Shown in pieces: positions 50,844 through 60,832 of a DNA stretch of 64,000 nt. The position numbers and the translations under genes are program-made. The notes under the pieces were generated by a model. It made no database searches, was not told the DNA's origin, and was given only the letters and a program-made list of their open reading frames with translations. Location of the stretch: the NCBI RefSeq assembly GCF_004123905.1, contig NZ_MZXW01000053.1:62001-126000 (forward strand). The letters are read 5' to 3'. Each line of letters begins with the position of its first letter. Positions within the stretch are counted from its first letter, which is position 1. This stretch comes from Bradyrhizobium betae. GTDB lineage: Bacteria > Pseudomonadota > Alphaproteobacteria > Rhizobiales > Xanthobacteraceae.

Positions 50844-50951
50844 CGTCACCCTGAGGTGGCCGCTCCGTCAGCGGTCCTCGAAGGGCGACGGCCCGGCTGG
50901 CCGTTCCCGGCGCGATGCTTTGCATCGCGCCGCTCGCGCCTCAGGATGACG
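50844..50951. repeat. palindromic intergenic repeat (CGTCACCCTGAGG family)
   Basis: The ends TCACCCTGAGG and CCTCAGGATGACG are inverted, with GGTCCTCGAAGGGCGACGG inside and a second hairpin GCGCGATGC-TTT-GCATCGCGC. It lies between rcdA and the rpmE terminator. The family is abundant in Bradyrhizobium. Confidence 0.75.
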
Positions 50952-50985
50952 GGTTTGGCAGCGATGCGGCAGCGGCCCCCCAAAA

Positions 50986-51019
50986 CAAAAACGCCCCCGG
51001 CTCTCCGGGGGCGTTTTTC
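50986..51019 (-). terminator. terminator of rpmE (bidirectional)
   Basis: AAAAACGCCCCCGGAG/CTCCGGGGGCGTTTTT is a near-perfect palindrome with A and T tracts at both ends, placed between convergent rcdA and rpmE. It probably ends both transcripts. Confidence 0.9.
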
Positions 51020-51041
51020 GTCACCAGCCTTTTGGGCCGGA

Positions 51042-51269
51042 TCAATCCTTTTTGAGAAAGCCCGAAAACTTCTTCTGGAAGCGCGAGACGCGGCCGCCGC
51101 GATCGAGCATCTGGGCGTTGCCGCCGGTCCAGGCCGGGTGCGACTTCGGGTCGATATCGAGGTTCAACGTGTCGCCTTCCTTGCCCCAGGTGGAGCGGGT
51201 CAGGTACTCGGTTCCGTCGGTCATCACGACCTTAATCGTATGATAATTCGGGTGAATTTCGGCTTTCAT
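51042..51269 (-). CDS. rpmE: 50S ribosomal protein L31
   Basis: A 75-aa ribosomal protein L31 starting MKAEIHPNYHTIKVVMTDGTEYLTRSTWGKEGDTLNLDIDPKSHPAWTGG. The CxxC zinc motifs of the C+ type are absent, so it is the C- (zinc-independent) form. TAGGAA lies 5 bases before the ATG. It diverges from the ABC exporter and shares a terminator with rcdA. Confidence 0.97.
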   Translation of the reverse strand: MKAEIHPNYHTIKVVMTDGTEYLTRSTWGKEGDTLNLDIDPKSHPAWTGGNAQMLDRGGRVSRFQKKFSGFLKKD

Positions 51270-51487
51270 GGCAATTCCTAGGGCGACCGGCGCCGCTCAC
51301 TTGAGTGATAATCGATGACGGATTTCGGCGCTCTATACCCCAGAGACCCCTTAAAGACAACTGCCCCCTCAAAACAAGCCATTGTGGGGACAGGACAACC
51401 GGGCCGTCCCCTAAGGGACATCCCGGATTTGCCACTCCCGCTCCTCCGGCCTATTTGGAGCGGACTCCTCTCTTACGGTCGGATCCC

Positions 51488-53314
<1,827 letters not shown>

Positions 53315-53734
53315 GGCTGGGTCTCGGAGTTCGCGCGCCTGAAAAAACGCCTTGTTCGCGGCAGCTCGGTCGACTAGGCGGCCGACGTCCGACCGCCCGC
53401 TGGCATGCGAATTAGTTTCTCTTTAACGCGCGGGACCCAGGCGAATGGCACCATCTGTTCGCCGGCCATCTCTGCTCGAAGTCCCCGTCCGTTGCATCCG
53501 GCGTCGCATCGGGTCGGGGGGCGGATTGGAGTTGTATCGCGGATCCAACGGCGCCTGGCCTTAGGCCGCCCATCCAACTTTTCGGGGCCGTAAGGGTTCG
53601 TAAGACACGAAGTTGTTCGGCCAGCGGTCGATAGCCCACCTTATCTCGCGGAAGCCAGCCGATCCGATGCAGCACGTTCAATTGCGGTTGAACAAAGGCC
53701 GCCTTTGTCGCCGCATCTCGTATAAGCTCCTGAA
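53315..53734. other. 420-base stretch without a convincing gene
   Basis: Only short open frames on both strands occur here, with poor start sites and atypical composition. No tRNA, repeat family of this window or terminator hairpin is evident. It marks the left edge of a loose accessory patch between the ABC exporter and the GNAT gene. Confidence 0.5.
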
Positions 53735-53989
53735 ATGAAGACACTCAAATTGGCCTTCGCGCTACTCGCCCTGGCGACCAGTTCCACCTTCGCGGCCGAC
53801 GTTGAAGAGCGAGACCCTCTGACCGGTTTGACCCATCGCGAAAAGATCGCGGCAGAACGCGTTGAAGATGCGCGGCGCGTCGCCGCTGAGCCGGCCTGGC
53901 GACCGTGGCATACCGAAGATGCCCGGACCAGTCTTGGACTCCCTTCATCTCCGGCGGAGCAAACGCCGTCGGTTCCGTCGAAACAGTGA
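53735..53989 (+). CDS. small secreted protein (84 aa)
   Basis: An 84-aa ORF with a clear signal peptide (MKTLKLAFALLALATSSTFAA) and a short hydrophilic mature part rich in Glu, Arg, Ala and Pro (TGLTHREKIAAERVEDARRVAAEPAWRPWHTED). The lysines and hydrophobic core make secretion likely. No family is recognised, and the SD is weak. It could be a recently arisen or decaying gene. Confidence 0.5.
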   Translation: MKTLKLAFALLALATSSTFAADVEERDPLTGLTHREKIAAERVEDARRVAAEPAWRPWHTEDARTSLGLPSSPAEQTPSVPSKQ

Positions 53990-54159
53990 GCAAGCACTCG
54001 CGCGAAGCTCGCTGAACATGACCAATGATCACTCCGGTGCCTGCCTCGGAGCGAGCCGTTGCTGAATGTCGATTGCGGCCCTTAAGGCATCCTCGAAACC
54101 CCGATTGCTTGAAGTCGGGAAAAACAGGAACTCGACGGCATGGGCCAAGTTAGCGCCGC

Positions 54160-54498
54160 ATGCCCAAGTTCTGCTTCGACCATCACGACGGCGCCGGTAT
54201 CGAGATTGACGTTGAAGGCGTTGATCTCCCAGAAATCGACGATGCTGGACGTCTGGCGCTCGAGCCGCTCGGTCAAACGATACTGGACGGTGCGCGTGGT
54301 TGCCTGCCAGGACGGATCGCAATCGAGGTACGAGACCAAGCGGGCGCGATCCTTCGTGCGTCAGCCGCGATGATCCTGGAGAGCTCCGGCCAGATTTTCA
54401 CGGGACGGGCCTTAAGGTTGACCGGTGAGGTTAACCGCAGGGACTGGTTGCCCCTCTTGCCCCGCAGCCAATATTTTCTGCCAAAAGAGAGGATCTAA
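54160..54498 (+). CDS. DUF6894-like protein with C-terminal extension
   Basis: A 112-aa ORF. Residues 1-77 follow the DUF6894 pattern seen in many small Rhizobiales proteins: a start MPKFCFDHHDGAGIEIDVEGVDLPEIDDAGRLALEPL, then DGARGCLPGRIAIEVRDQAGAIL. The last 35 residues are not part of the usual domain. Family members are about 75-80 aa, so this copy may be extended by loss of a stop codon. Function is unknown. The start is supported by homology, not by a clear SD. Confidence 0.6.
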   Translation: MPKFCFDHHDGAGIEIDVEGVDLPEIDDAGRLALEPLGQTILDGARGCLPGRIAIEVRDQAGAILRASAAMILESSGQIFTGRALRLTGEVNRRDWLPLLPRSQYFLPKERI

Positions 54499-54503
54499 TC
54501 GAC

Positions 54504-54665
54504 ATGCTCGACAGAACCGAAGAATTGGCATCGATTGGTGAGGGCAGTCGGCTGGGCAAATCCCTTCTCTCGATCACCTACTTCGGCTTGATCGGCATCG
54601 CGATGATCGCGTGGATCGCCGCTATGGTGTGGGTCAGCTGGCAGGTGATCACCTGGTTACTTTAA
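54504..54665 (+). CDS. small single-helix membrane protein (53 aa)
   Basis: A 53-aa ORF starting 5 bases after the DUF6894-like stop, with AGAGAGGATCTAATCGAC before the ATG. Residues 20-53 are strongly hydrophobic and rich in Ile and Trp (SLLSITYFGLIGIAMIAWIAAMVWVSWQVITWLL), enough for one or a tight pair of helices. It is too short for any family call. The close spacing suggests it is cotranscribed with the preceding gene. Confidence 0.5.
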   Translation: MLDRTEELASIGEGSRLGKSLLSITYFGLIGIAMIAWIAAMVWVSWQVITWLL

Positions 54666-55031
54666 GCGAGTTGTGACCCGCCTCGAAGATTTTCCACTTC
54701 GAGTCAGCCGCAGGCGACGCCAAATCATCCGACGAACTATTTCAATCCGAACGGGCCGAGCGGCGCGATATCGAGCACCGGAACATCCGCGGCTCCATCG
54801 AACCCCAACACCACCAATCCTCAGCAGTCCCATACCAACGCCAATAACGTGAACGCCACAACGAATGCCGTGACCGGCGCCAACACTGCCCCGGCTGATG
54901 CAGCCCCAGGCGCCGTCAGCGCGCCCGGGGGGGAGTCGGCCATAGCGCAAATGGTCAGCCCATCGGCACCTCGGGATCAGGACCTGGTTCGCCGGAACAG
55001 CCGATCGGCTCGGATCACCGCTAGGGCGTGA
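54666..55031 (+). pseudogene. remnant of an Asn/Thr/Pro-rich secreted protein
   Basis: Directly after the TAA of the 53-aa ORF the same frame stays open for 121 codons but has no ATG; a GTG at 54849 is the only near start. The translation is low complexity and looks coding: PNHPTNYFNPNGPSGAIS, then SNPNTTNPQQSHTNANNVNATTNAV and APADAAPGAVSAPGG. This resembles the mature part of a secreted protein whose signal peptide is lost. It overlaps the end of the opposite 476-aa gene by 11 bases. Confidence 0.35.
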
Positions 55032-56451
55032 GCGGGAACAAGCCCACGTTGTCCCAGTCGCAGGTGCCGATTGTAGCATCGTTGCCGGACTCAGTTCCGG
55101 CCCGCATGAGCAGCATGGCGTACTGGGTCGTCGCGGTCGGAATGACGACGTGTGCGTTGTACCCGTTCCGGTCGAAGGCGACCGGGGAATAGGCTGGCGC
55201 TGGTGTTGCGGTGCTGCCGCTGGCGGCGTTGGTCAAGCCCAGCGAGCCCGGGTTCGAAGAGGTGCCTGCGACAGTCGGCATAAAACTGTTCTCGGCGGCC
55301 AGCAGGTGCGGCACGCCAACGGTCGTTGTCACTGCCTGGATCGCTCTGGCGTCCCCCGAGGTGGCACCTCGGGTCTGCCGCAGCACGCCTCCATTGGCTG
55401 CGTTCCATGCAATGCTGCCTCCGGTGCGAGGCACCGTCCATCCGGTGACGTTGGAGCCAAACGTGCCGTTCCTGATCAAGTTCGCCGCGAACTTAGCCGC
55501 GCCGGCGGCGCCGAGCTCGTAGATCTGCGACCATGCTATTCCGGTCACCGAGCCGAATGCCCTGTCCGCGTTTCCAAAATCAAAGTAGAACTTCGATCGG
55601 TCAAGGGTGGTGTCCCGCACGACCGACGTTCTGCGATAGCCCGCGATCGTCGGCGCATTTGTCGTGAACCGCACAGTCGCTCCGTCCGAGGTTCGGCGAA
55701 GGCTCACCATATTGGCCTTTTGCAGATAGGTGCGGCCGTAGGTCGTCGCGCCAACCGAGATCGGCGCCTTGTACACGATGCCGCCGCTGGCGAGCGTGAA
55801 ACTCCCTTCGTCAAATGTCCCCGTCGCGATGCCCATGCCGATGAACGCAGTCGGCAGGACGGCCGTGGAGGAGATGGTTCCGGGGTCGAAGAATATCCCG
55901 CTCGCGTTGATTGTTACCTTGAAGCCCGTAACCGTGACGGTGCTGGTGCCATCGGTGATCGAGACGCTGTGCGTGAGAACGATCTGACTGCCGATCGCAC
56001 CACGCGAGGTCGGGTCGAAGGCTCGCCCGTCGATCGTCAGAGATTCGGCTGTCAGCGAACCGTCGGCTCCGACGCCGTGATAGGACCCGGCGAACTTGCC
56101 CGCGGATGTCGGCAACACGAAGGCGTAGTCCTGCGCCCCGATGTCGTTCGAGAACGTCCGCAACGGCGTCGCCGTTGGGGGCACCGGGCTGCTCGGGAAT
56201 TCGGCGCAACCGGCATAACGCCAATTCGGCCAGGAGCCGGCAAGATCGGTTGCCGAATTGCCCCCTATGTGGCGAATGAAATGATAGGCAAAAGCGGTGC
56301 CGCTGACATTCTGCGACATGACGTAGAAGCTGTTCGCGGTGTCGGCGACCACGCGAACCGCTGGTCCGTGCGATCCGCCGGGGATGGCGTCCAGCGCGAG
56401 AGCTGCCGGCAACATCAAAGGCGCTCGCAGCAGATGACGTCGAGAGATCAT
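55021..56451 (-). CDS. large secreted protein of unknown function (476 aa)
   Basis: The N-terminus MISRRHLLRAPLMLPAALALDAIPGG has an SRRHLL-type twin-arginine motif, a hydrophobic core and an Ala-rich end, so Tat export is possible. The mature part is Ser/Thr/Gly-rich beta-type sequence. A C-terminal module of about 150 residues (NLIRNGTFGSNVTGWTVPRTGGSIAWN, ending DWDNVGLFPLTP) resembles a carbohydrate-binding-type jelly roll. I recognise no catalytic motif. Homologues may be phage tail or surface proteins; no phage genes are near. It has few charged residues for its length and a slightly lower GC feel than its neighbours. Confidence 0.7.
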   Translation of the reverse strand: MISRRHLLRAPLMLPAALALDAIPGGSHGPAVRVVADTANSFYVMSQNVSGTAFAYHFIRHIGGNSATDLAGSWPNWRYAGCAEFPSSPVPPTATPLRTFSNDIGAQDYAFVLPTSAGKFAGSYHGVGADGSLTAESLTIDGRAFDPTSRGAIGSQIVLTHSVSITDGTSTVTVTGFKVTINASGIFFDPGTISSTAVLPTAFIGMGIATGTFDEGSFTLASGGIVYKAPISVGATTYGRTYLQKANMVSLRRTSDGATVRFTTNAPTIAGYRRTSVVRDTTLDRSKFYFDFGNADRAFGSVTGIAWSQIYELGAAGAAKFAANLIRNGTFGSNVTGWTVPRTGGSIAWNAANGGVLRQTRGATSGDARAIQAVTTTVGVPHLLAAENSFMPTVAGTSSNPGSLGLTNAASGSTATPAPAYSPVAFDRNGYNAHVVIPTATTQYAMLLMRAGTESGNDATIGTCDWDNVGLFPLTP

Positions 56452-56538
56452 ATTGCGATGCTACAGGCCGACGCGCCGGCTCCCCAGGAATTTGACGATG
56501 AGCATGAGGTAGTTTTCGCGATTTTGATTTTGCAGCGC

Positions 56539-56784
56539 TTATTTGCACTTCGGCGAGAGCGTCGGCACGTTCGGCCACGGCCAGTTCATCCATCTCCCGT
56601 CCGCATCGACGCAAGCCGATGGAGCGGGGCCGTTCGTTGGAGTTGGGCTGCTTGTCGGAGCAGGCGCATTCGCCGGCTTGAGCGGCGCGGCGAAGCGGTG
56701 GTCGACATAGGTCGTCGACACATATCCGGCGACGATGACGCCCAGCAGGACCGTTGAACCCTTGGTCAGGTCGCTCAGCTTCAT
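56539..56784 (-). CDS. small membrane-anchored Pro-rich protein (81 aa)
   Basis: An 81-aa ORF with GGAGAGG before the ATG. A membrane anchor (about residues 7-27, GSTVLLGVIVAGYVSTTYVDH) is followed by a Pro/Ala/Thr linker and a small C-terminal part CVDADGRWMNWPWPNVPTLSPKC with two cysteines that could pair. No family is recognised. It belongs to the accessory patch and lies upstream of the 476-aa gene on the same strand. Confidence 0.65.
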   Translation of the reverse strand: MKLSDLTKGSTVLLGVIVAGYVSTTYVDHRFAAPLKPANAPAPTSSPTPTNGPAPSACVDADGRWMNWPWPNVPTLSPKCK

Positions 56785-56854
56785 CGATCCTCTCCATCTG
56801 CTTGCCGTCACCCGCACGAATAGCAAACGTCTCGAGATCCCTGCGTGACAGATA

Positions 56855-57301
56855 TCACGCCGGCCAAACCATCTTCAGCACCGGCCGTCCCGAGGTCGGG
56901 TTCACGTCATCGCCGGCATGGGAAAAGCCGTTGCGCTCGTAGAAGCGGATGGCTCGGCTGTTGTCCTTGTTGACGAGCAGCGTGATGCCCGACGGCGACA
57001 AGCGCTTGGCCTCATCCACCAGCAGCCGCGCGGCATCCGAGCCCCAGTGATCGGGATCGACCACGAGCTGGTCGAGATAGCCGTCGCCGTCAATGGTGAC
57101 GAAGCCGGTCAGCACGCCGTCCTGCTCGGCGACGACAATGGACGCCTTCGGCACCAGATCCTTCCGCCAGCGCTCGCGCCACCAGTCCAGCCGGGCTGCA
57201 AAATCGATCTGCGGATAGGCCTGCTGCCAGGTGCGATGCCAGAGGTCGATCGAGGCGGCTTCGTCCTCGTCGCGGTAGGGGCGAAGGCGGAGCGCGCTCA
57301 C
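56855..57301 (-). CDS. GNAT family N-acetyltransferase
   Basis: A 148-aa acetyltransferase. The acetyl-CoA-binding region is LDQLVVDPDHWGSDAARLLVDEAKRLSPSG, where the usual RGxG appears as WGSD. The typical end NKDNSRAIRFYERNGFSHAGDDVNPTSGRPVLKMVW follows. The substrate is unknown. The start is GTG, sharing one base with the stop of the upstream OmpA-like gene, so it is translated with the motor pair. Confidence 0.9.
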   Translation of the reverse strand: MSALRLRPYRDEDEAASIDLWHRTWQQAYPQIDFAARLDWWRERWRKDLVPKASIVVAEQDGVLTGFVTIDGDGYLDQLVVDPDHWGSDAARLLVDEAKRLSPSGITLLVNKDNSRAIRFYERNGFSHAGDDVNPTSGRPVLKMVWPA

Positions 57302-58329
57302 TACCGCTCCGTCAGCTTCAGCTCGATGCGGCGGTTACGCTTGTAGGCCTCCTCCGTGTTGGCGGTGTCGAGCGGCTGGAATTCGCCAAAACCGGCGGCG
57401 ACGAGGCGCTGGGCGGGGACGCCGAGCGAGACTAGATACTGCACCACCGAGATGGAGCGTGCGGCGGACAGGTCCCAGTTCGACTTGAAGTTCGCGCCGC
57501 TCACCGGTCGCACATCCGTATGGCCGTCGACGCGCAGCACCCAGGGAATATCGCTCGGGATCTTCTTGTCGAGCTCGATCAGCGCGGCCGCCAAAGTGTC
57601 GAGCTCGGCGCGGCCCTCGGGCAGCAGCACCGCCTGTCCGGTGTCGAAGAACACTTCGGACTGGAACACGAAGCGGTCGCCGACGATGCGGATGTCCGGA
57701 CGGTTGCCGAGGATGGCGCGCAGGCGACCGAAGAATTCCGAACGGTAGCGCGACAATTCCTGCACGCGCTGCGCCAGCGCCACGTTCAAACGCGAGCCGA
57801 GATCGGCGATGCGGTTCTGCGATTCCTTGTCGCGCTTCTCGGAGGCGTCGAGCGCCTCTTCGAGTGCCGCGAGTTGTCGCCGCAGCGCGCTGATCTGCTG
57901 GTTCAGCACCTCGATCTGCGCCAGCGCCCGCGCCGAGACCGCCTTCTCCGAGTCCAGCGCCTTGCCGAGTTCGGAACTCTTGCCCTGCGCGTCGTTGCCG
58001 GCAGCGGCGAGCCCGTCATAGAGGCCCTTGATGCGGTCGCGCTCGCTCTCGGCCGAGGCAAGGCCCGCCTTCAGCGACGAGACCTGGTCGTCGAGCGTGA
58101 GCTTGCCCAGCTTCTCCAGCGAGAGCAGCTCGTTGAGCTGCGCGATCTTGGCGTTGAGCTGCTCCAGCGCCTTGTCCTTGCCGGTGACCTCCTGGGACAG
58201 GAAGAACTGCACGACCAAAAACACCGACAGCAGGAACACAATCGACAGCACCAGCGTCGACAGCGCGTCGACGAAGCCGGGCCAGTAGTTGAAGGAGCTG
58301 TCGCTGCGGCGGCCGCGGGCCAGAGCCAT
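57301..58329 (-). CDS. OmpA/MotB-like peptidoglycan-anchored protein
   Basis: A 342-aa protein with one N-terminal membrane helix (about residues 19-42, FVDALSTLVLSIVFLLSVFLVVQFF). A long coiled coil follows (about 48-175, regular KALEQLNAKIAQLNELLSLE pattern), then a C-terminal OmpA domain (about 205-342) with LRVDGHTDVRP and the end NRRIELKLTER. The layout matches MotB/TolR-type stators anchored to peptidoglycan. It lies 4 bases after the MotA/ExbB-like gene and probably forms a proton-driven complex with it. Confidence 0.92.
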   Translation of the reverse strand: MALARGRRSDSSFNYWPGFVDALSTLVLSIVFLLSVFLVVQFFLSQEVTGKDKALEQLNAKIAQLNELLSLEKLGKLTLDDQVSSLKAGLASAESERDRIKGLYDGLAAAGNDAQGKSSELGKALDSEKAVSARALAQIEVLNQQISALRRQLAALEEALDASEKRDKESQNRIADLGSRLNVALAQRVQELSRYRSEFFGRLRAILGNRPDIRIVGDRFVFQSEVFFDTGQAVLLPEGRAELDTLAAALIELDKKIPSDIPWVLRVDGHTDVRPVSGANFKSNWDLSAARSISVVQYLVSLGVPAQRLVAAGFGEFQPLDTANTEEAYKRNRRIELKLTER

Positions 58330-58333
58330 GCTG

Positions 58334-59368
58334 CTAACCCTTCTCGGGCTGACGCGCGATGCGCTCCAGCAGGCGCCGGATCTCGCGGTTCTGCTCGCCC
58401 TGGCCGTCGGCCCATTCGCGGATCATCTGCTGCTCGGTCCGCATATGCGAGACCAGCGCCTGGATCGCTTCGGCAAGGCTCGCCATCGACGCGGTGGTGC
58501 TGCGGCTTGCCGTGCCTTCCTCGAGCACGATGCGCAGCCGTTCGACCGCGGCCTGAAGCTCGCCGCTGGCAACGCTACTGCCGCCACCGGACGCGACAGC
58601 CACTTCGCCGTGGCCATATTCGCGCACGGTGGTGGCGAGCCAGTCTTCCAGATCCGTATAGAAGCGGTTCTGCGCCTGGCTCGATTGCAGATCGAGGAAG
58701 CCGAGGATCAGCGATCCCGCGAGGCCGAACAGCGAGCTGGAGAACGAGATGCCCATGCCGCCAAGCGGGGCGGCCAAGCCCTCCTTCAGCGTGTCGAACA
58801 GGGCGCCGGAATCGCCGCCGACCTTGAGCCCGTCGATCACCTTGCCGACCGAGCCGACCGTTTCGATCAGGCCCCAGAAGGTGCCGAGCAGGCCGAGGAA
58901 CACGAGCAAGCCGGTCATGTAGCGCGAGATGTCGCGGGCCTCGTCGAGGCGGGTCGCGATCGAATCAAGCAGATGCCGCATCGTGGTCTGGGTGATCGTC
59001 ATCCGCCCGGTGCGTTCGCCGCCCAGGATCATCGCCATCGGCGCCAGCAGCTTTGGGTGGCGGGCCGGCGCCAGGCCGGGATCGGCGATGCGGAAATTGT
59101 TGACCCAGGACACCTCAGGGTAGAGCCGGATCACCTGGCGGAAGGCCAGCACGATGCCGATGAACAGCACCGCCCCGATCAGGGCGTTGAGGCCCGGATT
59201 GGCGAAAAAGGCCTGGATGATCTGCTTGTAGAGCACCACGCCCACCAGGGTGCACAGCACCAGAAAAACCAGCATCCGCACCAGGAAGACGCTGGGCGAG
59301 GACAGTTTTGTATATTCGATGTCGATGGGGGAGCGGGGCGAGGCGCCTGACGGCATGGCCGGTATCAT
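58334..59368 (-). CDS. MotA/TolQ/ExbB-type proton channel protein
   Basis: A 344-aa inner-membrane protein with helices near residues 28-50, 57-80, 150-170 and 200-225. The MotA/TolQ/ExbB domain includes MTGLLVFLGLLGTFWGLIETVGSVGKVIDGL and GLAAPLGGMGISFSSSLFGLAGSLILGFLDL. It forms a stator with the downstream OmpA-like protein. No flagellar genes are nearby, so it more likely powers an envelope function than a flagellum. Confidence 0.92.
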   Translation of the reverse strand: MIPAMPSGASPRSPIDIEYTKLSSPSVFLVRMLVFLVLCTLVGVVLYKQIIQAFFANPGLNALIGAVLFIGIVLAFRQVIRLYPEVSWVNNFRIADPGLAPARHPKLLAPMAMILGGERTGRMTITQTTMRHLLDSIATRLDEARDISRYMTGLLVFLGLLGTFWGLIETVGSVGKVIDGLKVGGDSGALFDTLKEGLAAPLGGMGISFSSSLFGLAGSLILGFLDLQSSQAQNRFYTDLEDWLATTVREYGHGEVAVASGGGSSVASGELQAAVERLRIVLEEGTASRSTTASMASLAEAIQALVSHMRTEQQMIREWADGQGEQNREIRRLLERIARQPEKG

Positions 59369-59527
59369 CCGTTACGAACTTGCTTGCGGTGCGCACTATG
59401 GCACAGCGCCAGCCCAAAAAAAGCGCCGGATGCGCCGATTTCGGGGGGCAGTGCGGAACCCAATGCTGAAACCGGGCTTTGATACCTGCGCATCTTCCAA
59501 AACATCGGCATTCCGCAGGCTCAGGTC

Positions 59528-59553
59528 GGAATCTTTGCATGGGGACCAGCGTT
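59528..59553 (+). promoter_or_regulatory. possible EcfG-like promoter of the methyltransferase gene
   Basis: GGAAT (59528-59532) and CGTT (59550-59553) are separated by 17 bases. The fifth base of the -35 differs from the consensus GGAAC. The distance to the ATG at 59571 is only 17 bases, which leaves a very short leader. Confidence 0.3.
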
Positions 59554-59570
59554 TTGACCAAGGGGGTCAT

Positions 59571-60590
59571 ATGAGCGTCGTTTCCGCGATCATCGGGACG
59601 GCCGAACGCGTGCCCCTGCCGGACGTCGTGATCCGCGCCGCGATCCAGCGCCTGTGCTCCCGATCGGCGACGCGCCTGTCCGCGCTGGGTGCGGCCGACG
59701 ATGCCGCCTTCGCAGGAAGGATGATGCTGCGGCCGATCGCCGGAGACGCCGATGCCGGGCATCACGACGCGCCCGCTTCGTTCTTTGCGCAGCTGCTCGG
59801 CCCCAACCTCAAATACTCGTCCTGCTTCTACAAGACCGATGCGAGCACCTTGCAGGAGGCGGAGGAGGAGGCGCTGCGCCAGTCGGTCGAGCATGCCGGC
59901 CTCGCCGACGGCCAGACCATCCTCGAACTCGGCTGCGGCTGGGGTTCGCTGTCGCTGTGGATGGCCCGGCAGTTTCCGCATGCGAAGATCACGGCGGTGT
60001 CGAACTCGCAAGGCCAGCGCGCCTATGTCGAGGACATCGCGCAACAGCGCGGGTTGCTCAATTTGCGCGTGATCACCGCAGACATGAACGTGTTCGCGCC
60101 CGACGGCCAGTTCGACCGCATCGTCTCGATCGAGATGTTCGAGCAGATGATGAACTGGCGCAAGCTGATGACGCGGGTGCGGTCATGGCTCGCGCCGGAG
60201 GGGCGCTTCTTCATGCACATCGTCACCCATCGCTCCGGCTCCCATCTGCTCGACCGGGCCAATCGCGAGGACTGGATCGCGCAGCACATCCTCACGGAAG
60301 GGCTGATGCCGAGCCATCACCTGGTCAGGCAATTCGGCGACATCTTCACGATCGAGAAGGAATGGTGTTGGAGCGGCACGCATTATCAGCGCACCGCCAA
60401 TGACTGGCTCGCCAATTTCGACGCACATCGCGACGCGATCGAATCCTCCTTGCGCAACGTCTATGGCGAGGAGACCGCCCTGTGGATGCGGCGCTGGCGC
60501 TGGTTCTTGCTCGCGACATCGGGCCTGTTCGGCTACGCCGATGGAACCGAATGGGGCGTCAGCCGCTACCGGATGAAGGCGGCGGGTTAG
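59571..60590 (+). CDS. cyclopropane-fatty-acyl-phospholipid synthase family methyltransferase
   Basis: A 339-aa SAM-dependent methyltransferase. The SAM motif is ILELGCGWGSLSLWMARQFPHAKITAVSNS, followed by FDRIVSIEMFEQMMNWRKLM and the C-terminal AFCWSGTHY-like WCWSGTHYQRTANDWLANFD. The sequence is of the shorter CFA-synthase-like group, so the exact acceptor may be a lipid or a small metabolite. AGGGGG lies 6 bases before the ATG, which excludes the upstream open frame from 59250. It diverges from the motor genes. Confidence 0.9.
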   Translation: MSVVSAIIGTAERVPLPDVVIRAAIQRLCSRSATRLSALGAADDAAFAGRMMLRPIAGDADAGHHDAPASFFAQLLGPNLKYSSCFYKTDASTLQEAEEEALRQSVEHAGLADGQTILELGCGWGSLSLWMARQFPHAKITAVSNSQGQRAYVEDIAQQRGLLNLRVITADMNVFAPDGQFDRIVSIEMFEQMMNWRKLMTRVRSWLAPEGRFFMHIVTHRSGSHLLDRANREDWIAQHILTEGLMPSHHLVRQFGDIFTIEKEWCWSGTHYQRTANDWLANFDAHRDAIESSLRNVYGEETALWMRRWRWFLLATSGLFGYADGTEWGVSRYRMKAAG

Positions 60591-60832
60591 CGCCGCGCTC
60601 TTGAAAGAAATTGTTAAGCGTCTTTCGTTGCGCAAACGGCACACGCCGCGTGTTTCTTTGCAGATGCGAGTTTCGATTATTGTCTGATTGTTTCTGCTGG
60701 CCTAGCGTCCTGGTTGTACTTCGTGGACCACGACAAGAAAATCCGCACCCTCGAACGGTGTGGACGCAATTGGAATGACGCATGCGCGAATGCATCGGGG
60801 CTGCTGCGACGATCCGACGACAATCAGATGAC

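Noticed and set aside
54128..54152. GGAAC-N16-AGTT resembling an EcfG promoter before the DUF6894-like gene
   Set aside because: The -10 differs from CGTT and lies only 7 bases before the ATG, leaving no room for a leader.
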